Assembly: GCA_963783045.1 (NCBI GenBank)
Contig: CAWAMD010000005.1
Location: 496,001-560,000 of the forward strand
Length of the DNA: 64,000 bases
Direction: 5' to 3'
DNA from: CAWAMD01 sp963783045
Lineage (GTDB): Bacteria; Actinomycetota; Nitriliruptoria; Nitriliruptorales; Nitriliruptoraceae
Numbering within the stretch: position 1 is the stretch's first letter; every line of letters begins with the position of its first letter. Both the position numbers and the translations under genes were made by a program. Below are positions 1-8,113 of the stretch, piece by piece. The notes below the pieces were generated by a model. That model had not been told where the DNA came from and ran no database searches. It saw only the letters and a list, made by a program, of their open reading frames with translations.

Positions 1-140
1 CGTGCCGCGTCGATGAGCCCGGCGAGATCCACGTGCGGCAGCTGCCGGGTCGCTGCGGACGTCTCCTGGCGCGCGCGTCGCGTGAAAGCCACGCCTCCCC
101 CTTCGGTGATTCGGTCGACGACAAGGCCTGCTGTTGTCAT
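1..140 (-). CDS. Hypothetical protein, 3' end outside window
   Basis: An open frame reads from an ATG whose complement is at 138-140 to the left edge without a stop, giving about 46 residues that begin MTTAGLVVDRITEGGG. No domain is recognisable in this fragment and no strong ribosome binding site precedes the ATG. It would be divergent from the zinc-ribbon gene at 310, so the 170 bp between them would hold both promoters. The reading is supported only by the open frame and actinobacterial-looking codon use, so it is tentative. Confidence 0.4.
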   Translation of the reverse strand, partial: MTTAGLVVDRITEGGGVAFTRRARQETSAATRQLPHVDLAGLIDAA

Positions 141-309
141 CGGCGTCCGCGCCGCCGAACCGAAGTCCGAGTTGCGTCGGCGCGGCCGCCGGGGGACTAG
201 TCACCTCGGGTGGAATTGACATCGGCCGGTATCGACCGCGTTAAGGCCGCGCACGCCGCGGCCGATGGTGGAGGAGAGAGGTAGCCGCTAGCCGAGAAGG
301 TCCGCTCCC

Positions 310-663
310 ATGACCAGGATCCGCGCGACATGCCCCACCTGCGGAGACGTGGATCTCCGCCCCGACGACATCGAGGTCCAGGTCGTCCAGGACCCCGAGG
401 GCGAGGTGACCGACGGCAGCACGTACCGGTTCGCCTGTCCGGCCTGCACCTATCTCGTCACGAAGCCGGCCGACGACCGGATCGTCCGGCTCCTGTCGAC
501 GGGCGGCGTGGCCATCTCCGTGCGCACGTTCCCGACGGTTGCGGCGCCGCCCCGCGCCGCGGCGGTCCGGGTGCCTCCCCTCACCCACGACGACCTGCTG
601 ACCTTCCACGAGTTGCTCCAGACGGACGGGTGGTTCGAGGACCTGACCCGTCTCGTGAACTGA
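310..663 (+). CDS. Small zinc-ribbon protein of unknown function
   Basis: A 117-residue cytoplasmic protein. Two CxxC knuckles (CPTC near residues 9-12 and CPAC near 45-48) are spaced as in a zinc ribbon; the C-terminal half has no recognisable domain and ends in a charged helix-like segment. A GAAGG-like element lies about 9 nt upstream of the ATG. It is monocistronic: a perfect palindrome follows about 95 bp after the stop. In many actinobacteria PafB/PafC-type regulators sit upstream of tatA; here this unrelated small gene takes that place. The zinc binding is inferred from the cysteine spacing; function is unknown. Confidence 0.75.
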   Translation: MTRIRATCPTCGDVDLRPDDIEVQVVQDPEGEVTDGSTYRFACPACTYLVTKPADDRIVRLLSTGGVAISVRTFPTVAAPPRAAAVRVPPLTHDDLLTFHELLQTDGWFEDLTRLVN

Positions 664-757
664 CCGCATCCCGATCGCTCTCGACGAGTTTCGCTCCCTC
701 TGTGTCTCCTGAACGGCGTGTCTCCTGCACGACCCGTGCATGTCTCCCTGAAGCACC

Positions 758-785
758 CCGGCGCCCCGCTCGAGCGGGGCGCCGG
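758..785 (+). terminator. Perfect 28-bp palindrome, likely terminator
   Basis: The two 14-nt arms (CCGGCGCCCCGCTC and its reverse complement) pair perfectly without a loop. There is no T-tract, which is common for high-GC actinobacterial terminators. It lies between the zinc-ribbon gene and the small membrane-protein gene and could act in either direction. Confidence 0.6.
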
Positions 786-834
786 CCTGTGCGGCGGTAG
801 ACTCCGCTCGCATCCTCACGGACGGAGCCCTGCC

Positions 835-1074
835 GTGGCCACCCCGGCCCTCATCGTCGTCGTGACCGTCGCGCTGCTCACGCTGCTCGGGCTCGGTGCG
901 ACCGTCCTCGTCATGCTCCAGCACGTGAAGGGACTCACCGGCACGGTGCGTGCCATGCAGGACGAGCTCGAGCCCGCGCTCGAACAGCTGTCACGCCGGA
1001 CGGCCATCACCCAGCAGGAGCTCGAGCGGGTCTCCGACACGGCGGCGCGCCTGCAGGACGACCTCGAACGCTGA
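835..1074 (+). CDS. Small single-pass membrane protein with coiled coil
   Basis: A 79-residue protein starting at GTG. Residues about 4-27 form one strongly hydrophobic membrane span (ALIVVVTVALLTLLGLGATV), followed by a charged, heptad-like stretch ending QDDLER. An upstream in-frame ATG exists, but it would read through the terminator palindrome, so the GTG is preferred. The stop is 83 bp before tatA on the same strand. This DUF948-like architecture is common for small envelope proteins of unknown function; no enzymatic motif is present. Confidence 0.6.
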   Translation: MATPALIVVVTVALLTLLGLGATVLVMLQHVKGLTGTVRAMQDELEPALEQLSRRTAITQQELERVSDTAARLQDDLER

Positions 1075-1157
1075 CGGCGGCCGACCGCCGCCTGATCGGC
1101 GGTCGCCCACGTCGGGTGTACACTCATCGGAACAGCGCCATCAGGAAGGATCCCGCC

Positions 1158-1349
1158 GTGGATCTCGGCCCGACAGAACTCATCATCATCCTGGTCATCA
1201 TCCTGCTGCTGTTCGGCGCGAAGAAGCTCCCCGACCTGGCCGGCTCCATGGGCAAGAGCATCAAGGAGTTCCGCAAGGCCGCCGAGGAAGCCGACAAGGA
1301 CGAGACGAGCAAGAACGCAGCCGCGGCTGACGACACCACGGAGTCGTGA
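1158..1349 (+). CDS. tatA: Sec-independent translocase subunit TatA
   Basis: TatA forms the protein-conducting assembly of the twin-arginine pathway that exports folded proteins across the membrane. The 63-residue product has the family plan: a short N-terminal membrane helix (ELIIILVIILLLFGAKKLP), the FGxxKLP hinge, an amphipathic helix (GSMGKSIKEFRKAAEEA) and an acidic, disordered tail. The start is GTG with AGGAAGGA 7-8 nt upstream. The stop overlaps the tatC start by 4 bp (GTGA), so the two are translationally coupled. Length and motif order are typical of actinobacterial TatA. Confidence 0.95.
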   Translation: MDLGPTELIIILVIILLLFGAKKLPDLAGSMGKSIKEFRKAAEEADKDETSKNAAAADDTTES

Positions 1350-2142
1350 CGGTCGAGCAGTCCTCGCCCCCTGCGGGCGAGATGACGCTGTTCGAGCATC
1401 TCGCCGAGCTGCGAAGCCGGCTCATCCGGATGGTCGTCGCACTCGCCCTCGGGGCGATCGTGGGCTACATCCTCTTCCCGCAGCTGCTCGACGTGCTCAT
1501 CCGGCCGTACTGCAACGTGCCGGCGGCGTTCCGACCGAGCCCCGAGTCCGGCTGCACCCTCGTCGCCACCCGCGCGCTCGAACCCTTCTCCGTGCGCATG
1601 AAGACGTCGCTGGTCTTCGGCCTGTTCGTCGGCGGGCCGGTCATCTTCTACCAGCTCTGGCGGTTCGTCACGCCCGGGCTCACCTCCCGCGAGCGCCGCT
1701 ACTCGCTGCCCTTCGTCGTGTTCAGCCAGCTGCTCTTCGCGACCGGCATCGCGTTCGCCTACCTCATCATCCCGAAGGGGCTGCACATCCTGCTGGGCTT
1801 CGGCGGGAAGGACATCACGCCGCTGCTGAGCGCCGGCGACTACCTGTCCTTCGTGCTGACGATGTCCGTGGCGTTCGGGATGGTGTTCGAGCTGCCGCTC
1901 GTCCTGGTGTTCCTCTCGCTGCTGGGGATCGTGTCGGCTCCAAGGGGCTGCGCAAGTTCCGCGCCTACGCGCTCGTGATCAACCTCACGGTCGCCGGGAT
2001 CGTCACCCCGACGACGGACGCCGTGACGATGCTGTTCATGGCCGCACCACTCGCACTGTTCTACGAGCTGTCGATCGTGGCGGCCTGGCTCATCGAGCGC
2101 AGCCGCCGCCGGCGGGCGGCGGACGACCGCGCAGACCGGTGA
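1346..2142 (+). CDS. tatC: Sec-independent translocase TatC, frameshifted as read
   Basis: TatC is the polytopic receptor that binds twin-arginine signal peptides with TatA/B. The first ~197 codons from GTG 1346 read as normal TatC: MTLFEHLAELRSRL, the FYQLWRFVTPGLTSRERR loop and several membrane spans. The frame then leaves the family and stops at 1978. One frame over, from about 1939, the sequence resumes as TatC (SKGLRKFRAYALVINL, then GIVTPTTDAVTM and a last membrane helix) and ends at 2140-2142. Restoring one base between 1934 and 1941 (TCGGCTCC to TCGGCGTCC) would give a normal product of about 265 residues. Either the consensus lost one base or the gene is broken. TatC is rarely dispensable when tatA is kept, so an assembly error is more likely. 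Confidence 0.88.
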
Positions 2143-2230
2143 GCCCACACAGCACGTCCACGCTCTACCGTGGTGGCGACGTTGCTGCGCCGTGCGGTGA
2201 CGTCCCGGCCCCACGACATCGCGAGGTCCC

Positions 2231-4945
2231 GTGAGCAACGCTGCTGCCGCCGCCGACGACGGCGTGCTCGCTGCCTTCCAGGCCGAGTACGACTTCCCGC
2301 TCGACCCCTTCCAGCACGACGCCATCGACGCGCTCGAGGACGGCCGGTCGGTCCTCGTCGCCGCACCGACCGGCGCCGGCAAGACGGTCGTCGGCGAGTT
2401 CGCCTGCTTCGCCGCGGCGCAGCGCGGCTCGAAGTGCTTCTACACGACGCCGATCAAGGCACTGAGCAACCAGAAGTACCGCGACCTGCAGCGCCGACAC
2501 GGCGAGGACCGGGTCGGGCTGCTCACCGGCGACCGGTCCGTGAACGGCGAGGCGCCGATCGTCGTCATGACGACCGAGGTGCTGCGGAACATGATCTACG
2601 AGGCCTCGCCGACGTTGCGAGGGCTGTCGTACGTCGTCCTCGACGAGGTCCACTACCTCGCCGACCGCGCCCGCGGGGCGGTCTGGGAGGAGGTCATCGT
2701 CCAGCTGCCGGCGTCCGTGCAGCTCGTCTCCCTCTCCGCGACCGTGTCGAACGCGGAGGAGTTCGGCGAGTGGCTCGCGGAGGTCCGCGACGGCTGCGCG
2801 GTCATCATCGAGGAGAACCGACCCGTCCCGCTGCGTCACCACTACTTCGTGAACGACAAGCTCTACGACACCTTCCGGGCCGGACGGAAGAAGGGGGCGA
2901 CCAAGGAGCACCGCGAGCGGGCACGGCAGGCGCTCGCGGGCGTACCGAACCCCGACGTGCTCATGCTCGAGCGCCGGTCGCAGCGCTCGACCCGCACCAA
3001 CCGCCGCGGCCAGCGGGTGCCGGCGGGGCCACGGCTGCGGTGGCCGTCGCGCCCGCAGGTCGTCGAGGAGCTCGCCGCGCGCCGATGGCTGCCCGCCATC
3101 GACTTCGTGTTCAGCCGGGCGGGCTGCGAGGCGGCGGTCGAGGAGCTCATGCGCGCCGGGGTCCGGCTCACCACGCCGGCCGAGCGTGACGAGATCGCGG
3201 CGATCGTCGACACGCTGCTCGGCGAGCTGCCACAGGCCGATCTCGACGTACTCGGCTTCACCCGGTGGCGCGAGGCGCTCCAGTCGGGTGTCGCCGCCCA
3301 TCACGCCGGGATGGTGCCCGCCTTCAAGGAGGCGGTCGAGGTCGCCTTCCAGAAGGGCCTGCTGAAGGTCGTCGTCGCGACCGAGACGCTCGCGCTCGGC
3401 ATCAACATGCCGGCCAAGACGGTGGTGATCGAGCGGCTCGAGAAGTTCAACGGCGAGCAGCACGTCCTGCTGACTCCGGGCGAGTACACGCAGCTCACCG
3501 GCCGGGCGGGCCGCCGTGGGATCGACCGCGTCGGCCACGCCGTCGTGCTCTACCAGCGTGACATCGACTTCCCGACCGTCGCCGGCCTCGTCGGGACGCG
3601 CTCGTACCCGCTGTCGTCGTCCTTCGCGCCGTCGTACAACATGGCGGTCAACCTGCTGCGTCGCCACACCCTCGACCAGTCCGAGACGCTGCTGTCGGCG
3701 TCCTTCGCCCAGTTCCAGGTCGACCGGTCGGTGGCGGGGGAGGGGCGGCGCCTCGTCGAGCTCGAGGAGGGCATGCGGGGCTACAGCCGGCACCTCGTGT
3801 GCGACCGCGGCGACTGGCCGGCGTACTGGGCGGTGCGCCGCGAGCTGTCCCGGCTCGAGAAGCAGGAGGCCCGCGACCGCAAGCAGGCCCGCAGCCTCGC
3901 GCTGCAGGAGGGGATCGCCGCCCTGCAGCCCGGCGACGTCCTGCACCTGCCATGGCTCGGTCGGCGCGGCATGGTCGCGGTGGTCGGCATCCATCTCACC
4001 CGCAAGGGCGTGCCGCTGGCGCAGGTCGTCACCGACGAGCGGGCCCTGAAGCGGATCGGACCGCGCGAGCTCGATGGGGCCCCGCTCGTCCACGACCGGA
4101 TCCGGCTGCCGCGCAGCGGCAACCCACGCCAGCGCGACTTCCGCGACGTCATCGCCTCGAAGCTGCGCAGCATCGAACCGCCGGACGAGCCCGCTTCCGC
4201 CGCGCCCCCTGCCGAGGACGCCGGCCCCTCCGACGAGGTCCAGCGGCTGCGCGAGGAGATGCGTGCCCATCCCTGCCACCACTGCCCGGACCGTGCCGAG
4301 CACGAGCGCTGGCAGTACCGGTACGACGACCTGCTGGCCGACGCGGAGAAGCTTCGCCGGTCGATCAACCGCCGGACCGGATCCATCGTGCGGCAGTTCC
4401 ACCGGATCATCGAGGTGCTCACCGACCTCGGCTACCTCGACGAGACGCCGTCACCCACGCCGGCGGGGGAGCGGCTCGCCGGGATCTACTCCGAGGCCGA
4501 TCTGCTCGTCGCCGAAGGGCTGCGACGCGGCCTGTTCGACGGGTTGACCGCCGCCGAGCTCGCCGGGATCGCCTCGCTCTTCCTCTACGAGCCCCGCGGG
4601 GGCGAGCCGACCGAGTGGCCCGACATCCCGACCGAGCCGCTCCGGCGGGCGACCGAGCGGATCCTCGACCTCGCCGACGAGCTGCGGGGCCGTGAGGAAG
4701 CCGCCGGACTGCGCCCCATCCGCGAGCTCGACGCCGGCTTCGTCGCGCCCGCCTGGCGCTGGGCCCGCGGCATGGACCTCGACGTGGCGCTCGGCGACCT
4801 CGACCTGACCGGCGGCGACTTCGTGCGCAACGTGAAGCAGGTCGCCGACCTCGTGAGTCAGCTGCGCGACGTGGGGGAGGCCGATCTGCCCTCGATCGCC
4901 CGCCGTGCCGTCGACGGCCTGCGGCGCGGCATCGTCGAGGCCTGA
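2231..4945 (+). CDS. Ski2/Mtr4-type DEAD/DEAH-box RNA helicase (HelY-like)
   Basis: An ATP-dependent superfamily 2 helicase of 904 residues, the length expected for the actinobacterial HelY group. Walker A APTGAGKT is at about residues 45-52 and the DEVH box at about 138-141, followed by SLSAT. Motif VI (QLTGRAGRRGID) is at about 421-432. The C-terminal half carries an archless Ski2-type region with a CHHCPD zinc-like motif near residue 680 and an all-helical DSHCT-like end. The start is GTG, 88 bp after tatC, matching the conserved tatA-tatC-helicase order. The substrate is unknown; the family unwinds structured RNA. Confidence 0.93.
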   Translation: MSNAAAAADDGVLAAFQAEYDFPLDPFQHDAIDALEDGRSVLVAAPTGAGKTVVGEFACFAAAQRGSKCFYTTPIKALSNQKYRDLQRRHGEDRVGLLTGDRSVNGEAPIVVMTTEVLRNMIYEASPTLRGLSYVVLDEVHYLADRARGAVWEEVIVQLPASVQLVSLSATVSNAEEFGEWLAEVRDGCAVIIEENRPVPLRHHYFVNDKLYDTFRAGRKKGATKEHRERARQALAGVPNPDVLMLERRSQRSTRTNRRGQRVPAGPRLRWPSRPQVVEELAARRWLPAIDFVFSRAGCEAAVEELMRAGVRLTTPAERDEIAAIVDTLLGELPQADLDVLGFTRWREALQSGVAAHHAGMVPAFKEAVEVAFQKGLLKVVVATETLALGINMPAKTVVIERLEKFNGEQHVLLTPGEYTQLTGRAGRRGIDRVGHAVVLYQRDIDFPTVAGLVGTRSYPLSSSFAPSYNMAVNLLRRHTLDQSETLLSASFAQFQVDRSVAGEGRRLVELEEGMRGYSRHLVCDRGDWPAYWAVRRELSRLEKQEARDRKQARSLALQEGIAALQPGDVLHLPWLGRRGMVAVVGIHLTRKGVPLAQVVTDERALKRIGPRELDGAPLVHDRIRLPRSGNPRQRDFRDVIASKLRSIEPPDEPASAAPPAEDAGPSDEVQRLREEMRAHPCHHCPDRAEHERWQYRYDDLLADAEKLRRSINRRTGSIVRQFHRIIEVLTDLGYLDETPSPTPAGERLAGIYSEADLLVAEGLRRGLFDGLTAAELAGIASLFLYEPRGGEPTEWPDIPTEPLRRATERILDLADELRGREEAAGLRPIRELDAGFVAPAWRWARGMDLDVALGDLDLTGGDFVRNVKQVADLVSQLRDVGEADLPSIARRAVDGLRRGIVEA

Positions 4946-5049
4946 CGCGTCGGAACGCAGCAACATCCGGGGCGCCGGAACGGGGCCGGGTGGCGTCGGG
5001 AACCAGACGGGCGGCCCTGATGGGGCTGCAGGAGCAGGCATAGGTTCGG

Positions 5050-5078
5050 ATCAGGTGCATGAGAGGCATGCACCTGAT
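5050..5078. promoter_or_regulatory. Perfect 11-bp inverted repeat, candidate operator
   Basis: ATCAGGTGCAT (5050-5060) and ATGCACCTGAT (5068-5078) are perfect reverse complements with a 7-bp spacer. The centre-to-centre distance, about 18 bp, suits a dimeric DNA-binding protein. It ends 24 bp before the GTG of the HTH-PocR regulator that heads the sulfur operon, so autoregulation or control by another regulator is the simple inference. It could also fold as an RNA hairpin in the leader. Confidence 0.6.
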
Positions 5079-5102
5079 GCAACAACCGCAGGAGTCCTGC
5101 CG

Positions 5103-5804
5103 GTGAGCCCCGAGCTGCTGAGTGCCGACCAGGTCCGGCAGCTGCTGGACGTGGACAAGTCGACGGTCTACCGCATGGCCGCCGACGGTCGGCTGCCTGC
5201 CGTCAAGATCGGTCGGCAGTGGCGCTTCCGGGAGCGCCAGGTTCGTCGTCTGCTGCAGACGGGCGTCCCGGCGACGACGCAGAGCGTCGTCTCCGTACCG
5301 GTCCACGGGACGGGCGCCGCGCTGCCGCTGTCGTGGGATCTGCTGTCAGAGGTGTCCGACCTCGTCGCGAAGTCGCTCGGCGTGATGATGGTCGTGACGG
5401 ACATGGAGGGATCCCCGGTCGTGCCGGTGGCGAACCCGTGCCCGTGGTTCGCGGCCCACATCGAGGACGAGGGCTCCGTCGAGGAGTGCATCGCGGACTG
5501 GCGTGCGATGGCGGACGAGCTCGACTTCGAGCCGCGGTTCCGGCTCGGGCGTCACGGGTTCCTGTGCGCGCGGGCGTTCGTGCGCAGCGGCCCTGAGCTC
5601 GTCGGGATGGTGCTGGTCGGGGGGATCGCCCCGCCGGACGCGGGGCAGGACAGCGGCCTGTACCAGCTGGACGAGTCCGCGAAGCGGCATGTCCTCGAGC
5701 TGCTGCCACAGGTGGCGTCGTCGCTGTCCCGGCTGGCGGGGCACCGCATCCGCCGCATCGATGCTTCTCCACCCCCCGAGCGGGCGCGACTCACCGCCCG
5801 TTGA
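5103..5804 (+). CDS. Excisionase-type HTH fused to PocR-like sensory domain
   Basis: A 233-residue transcriptional regulator. Residues about 6-50 form a helix-turn-helix of the MerR/excisionase type (LSADQVRQLLDVDKSTVYRM, then GRQWRFRERQVRRLL). Residues about 75-215 resemble the PocR ligand-binding domain, with three spaced cysteines (NPCPWF, EECIADW, HGFLCARAF) and a GMVLVGGIAPP core. CAGGAG precedes the GTG start by 8 nt; an upstream extension would run through the inverted repeat and is unlikely. It is 16 bp from sqr on the same strand. The inferred role is to sense a reduced sulfur compound or redox state through the cysteines and control the operon; the ligand is not shown by the sequence. 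Confidence 0.8.
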   Translation: MSPELLSADQVRQLLDVDKSTVYRMAADGRLPAVKIGRQWRFRERQVRRLLQTGVPATTQSVVSVPVHGTGAALPLSWDLLSEVSDLVAKSLGVMMVVTDMEGSPVVPVANPCPWFAAHIEDEGSVEECIADWRAMADELDFEPRFRLGRHGFLCARAFVRSGPELVGMVLVGGIAPPDAGQDSGLYQLDESAKRHVLELLPQVASSLSRLAGHRIRRIDASPPPERARLTAR

Positions 5805-5820
5805 GAACAAGGAGCACGTC

Positions 5821-7065
5821 ATGCAACGTCTGCTGGTCCTCGGAGCGGGGACCGCCGGGACGATGGTCGTCAACAAGCTCCGCCCACGGCTGCCCGCCGA
5901 CGAGTGGAAGATCACCGTCGTGGACCAGGCCACCGGGCACCACTACCAGCCCGGCTACCTGTTCGTCCCCTTCGACATCTACGACCCCACGGAGCTCGTC
6001 AAGCCCACGAAGAAGTACGTCCCGGAGGGGGTCGAGCTGCTCCATGGCGAGGTCGACCGCGTCGACCCCGACGAGAACACGGTGCTGCTGGTCGACGGGA
6101 CCGAGCTGCCCTACGACCAGCTCGTCATCGCCACCGGCACCACACCCCGCCCCGACGAGACCCCCGGGATGGCCGAGGACGAGTGGCGCAAGAGCGTCTT
6201 CGACTTCTACACGCTCGAGGGCGCGACGGCGCTGCGCGACGCCATCGCCGACTTCAACGGCGGCCGGATCGTCATCCACATCACCGAGATGCCGATCAAG
6301 TGCCCGGTCGCACCGCTCGAGTTCACCTTCCTCGCCGACGCGTACTTCCGCGAGCAGGGCATCCGGGACCAGGTCGAGCTCGTCTACGTCACCCCGCTGG
6401 ACGGTGCGTTCACGAAACCCATCGCCTCGAAGTACCTCGGTGACATGCTCGACGACCGCAAGATCGCCCTCGAGACCGACTTCATGATCGAGTCCGTCGA
6501 CACCGAGAAGAAGGCGATCGTCTCCTTCGACGAGCGCGAGATCCCGTTCGACCTCCTGGTCACGATCCCCCTCAACATGGGGGCGGACTACATCCAGCGA
6601 AGCGGACTCGGGAACGAGCTCAACTACGTCCCCGTCGACAAGGGCACGCTGCTGTCCACGCAGTACGGCAACGTCTTCGCGGTCGGTGACGCCGCGGACC
6701 TGCCCACCTCGAAGGCCGGATCGGTGGCCCACTTCTCCATCGACGTCTTCGCGGACAACTTCGTCAACCACGTCGCGGGCCGGCCGATGCGCAAGGCCTT
6801 CGACGGGCACGCGAACTGCTTCATCGAGACCGGCAACGGCCGTGGTCTCCTCATCGACTTCAACTACGACACCGAACCGCTGCCGGGCAAGTATCCGCTG
6901 CCCGGCGTCGGCCCGTTCACCCTCCTGAAGGAGACCGAGGCCAACCACTGGGGGAAGATGCTGTTCCGGTGGGCCTACTGGAACGTGTTGCTTCCCGGCA
7001 AGGAGCTCCCGATCTCGGCGCTGATGTCGATGGCTGGCAAGGAGCCGGAGGAGGCGGACAGGTGA
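5821..7065 (+). CDS. sqr: Sulfide:quinone oxidoreductase-type flavoprotein
   Basis: SQR oxidises sulfide to zero-valent sulfur and passes electrons to the quinone pool at the membrane. The 414-residue protein has an N-terminal FAD dinucleotide fold (LLVLGAGTAGTMVVNKL), an ATG box (LVIATGTTPRP), and the FAD-binding FAVGDAADLPTSKAGS. Only two cysteines are present, Cys161 (MPIKCPVAP) and Cys333 (HANCFIETG), which match the pair that carries the sulfur bridge in SQRs. The third cysteine of type I enzymes is missing, so this is another subtype. The C-terminal segment with W/Y-rich helices is suited to peripheral membrane attachment. It overlaps the next gene by 4 bp. Confidence 0.87.
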   Translation: MQRLLVLGAGTAGTMVVNKLRPRLPADEWKITVVDQATGHHYQPGYLFVPFDIYDPTELVKPTKKYVPEGVELLHGEVDRVDPDENTVLLVDGTELPYDQLVIATGTTPRPDETPGMAEDEWRKSVFDFYTLEGATALRDAIADFNGGRIVIHITEMPIKCPVAPLEFTFLADAYFREQGIRDQVELVYVTPLDGAFTKPIASKYLGDMLDDRKIALETDFMIESVDTEKKAIVSFDEREIPFDLLVTIPLNMGADYIQRSGLGNELNYVPVDKGTLLSTQYGNVFAVGDAADLPTSKAGSVAHFSIDVFADNFVNHVAGRPMRKAFDGHANCFIETGNGRGLLIDFNYDTEPLPGKYPLPGVGPFTLLKETEANHWGKMLFRWAYWNVLLPGKELPISALMSMAGKEPEEADR

Positions 7066-7760
7066 GCGCGACGACTACGGCGCTGACCGTCGAGGAGCGG
7101 CTCGACCGCATGGCTGGGCAGCTCGACGAGCTGACCGCGGAGATGCACCGTCACCGGGTGACCCGTGAGATGTGGGGAGACCTGGCCCACGAGATGACGC
7201 CCGTCGCCCGCCAGGCGATGGACTCCGTGGGCGCCGAGCTGGACAAGTTCGACGTCACTGCGGACGACCTGACGCGCTTCGCGCGGCGGCTTGCCGCGGC
7301 GCTGCCGACCCTCGAGCGCGGTCTCGCGCAGGCGGAGGCCCTCGCGGACCTCGCCGACGAGGCGACCGGGCTCGCCGCCCCGACGGTGCACGCCCTCACC
7401 GAGCGGCTCGCCGAGCTCGAGGACAAGGGCTACCTCGACTTCGCCCGCAGCGGCGCGGGTGTCGTCGACCGGATCGTCACGAACTTCGACCAGGACGACA
7501 TCGAGGCCCTCGGCGACAACGTCGTGTTGATCCTCGAGACGGTCAAGGAGATGACCCAGCCGGAGATCATGACGATGCTCCGTCGCACGGCCCATCTCGT
7601 CAACGACCCCGGTGACGAGCCGGGCGCGCCGCCGTCGCTGCTCCACCTGCTTCGCGACATGCGTGATCCGCAGGTCCGCCGGGGGCTCGGCCGCATGCTG
7701 GCCGTCCTGCGCAGCATGGGCGAGGACCCCCGGACCGCCCGATCCACCCCCCAGCACTGA
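7062..7760 (+). CDS. DUF1641 family protein
   Basis: A 232-residue soluble protein, mostly helical, with no membrane span and no cysteine. The C-terminal 120 residues fit DUF1641 (EALGDNVVLILETVKEM and DPQVRRGLGRMLAVLRSMG). The N-terminus is a predicted coiled coil (VEERLDRMAGQLDELTAEM). The GTG start overlaps the sqr stop by 4 bp, so expression is coupled to SQR. DUF1641 genes are known beside flavin- or molybdenum-dependent oxidoreductases, but their function is unknown. A scaffold or carrier role between SQR and the DsrC/DsrE-like proteins is inference from position only. Confidence 0.85.
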   Translation: MSATTTALTVEERLDRMAGQLDELTAEMHRHRVTREMWGDLAHEMTPVARQAMDSVGAELDKFDVTADDLTRFARRLAAALPTLERGLAQAEALADLADEATGLAAPTVHALTERLAELEDKGYLDFARSGAGVVDRIVTNFDQDDIEALGDNVVLILETVKEMTQPEIMTMLRRTAHLVNDPGDEPGAPPSLLHLLRDMRDPQVRRGLGRMLAVLRSMGEDPRTARSTPQH

Positions 7761-7780
7761 TCAGGCAAGGAGGCATCACG

Positions 7781-8095
7781 ATGCCAGTCGCAACGTTGAA
7801 CGGCCACGAGGTCCACGTCGACGACGAGGGCTTCCTCACCGAGTACGACGAGTGGGACGAGGACCTGGCCAAGGTGCTCGCATCCAACATCGGAATCGAG
7901 CTGACCGACGACCACCTGAAGGTCATCCGCTTCCTGCGCGACGACTTCAGAGCGCAGGGCGAAACCCCGACGCTGCGGCGGGTCTCGACCGCCGGTGGCT
8001 TCCCCACCAAGGAGCTGTTCACGCTCTTCCCGAAGAAGCCCGCCAAGAAGATGTCCTACATCGCCGGGCTACCCAAGCCTGTCGGCTGCGTCTGA
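7781..8095 (+). CDS. TusE/DsrC/DsvC-family sulfur relay protein, single cysteine
   Basis: A 104-residue protein of the DsrC/TusE family, which binds sulfur as a persulfide on a flexible C-terminal arm. The arm (YIAGLPKPVGCV) ends in the conserved penultimate Cys103 (CysA). Eleven residues earlier, where true DsrC has CysB, this protein has Ser (KKMSYIAG). It therefore cannot form the DsrC trisulfide and should act as a one-cysteine persulfide carrier, like TusE. The N-terminus (FLTEYDEWDEDLAKVLA) and the HTH-like core (LKVIRFLRDDFRAQGETP) are typical. AAGGAGG lies a few nt upstream of the ATG. No DsrAB or Tus partners are in the window. Confidence 0.9.
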   Translation: MPVATLNGHEVHVDDEGFLTEYDEWDEDLAKVLASNIGIELTDDHLKVIRFLRDDFRAQGETPTLRRVSTAGGFPTKELFTLFPKKPAKKMSYIAGLPKPVGCV

Positions 8096-8113
8096 AGCGC
8101 AGGGAGGCATGCA

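Noticed and set aside
13..219. Plus-strand 68-codon open frame at the left edge
   Set aside because: No ribosome binding site and no recognisable protein; the opposite strand has a more plausible partial gene.
2165..4402. A 745-codon open frame on the minus strand opposite the helicase
   Set aside because: Antisense artefact of high GC; the plus strand has all Ski2 helicase motifs.
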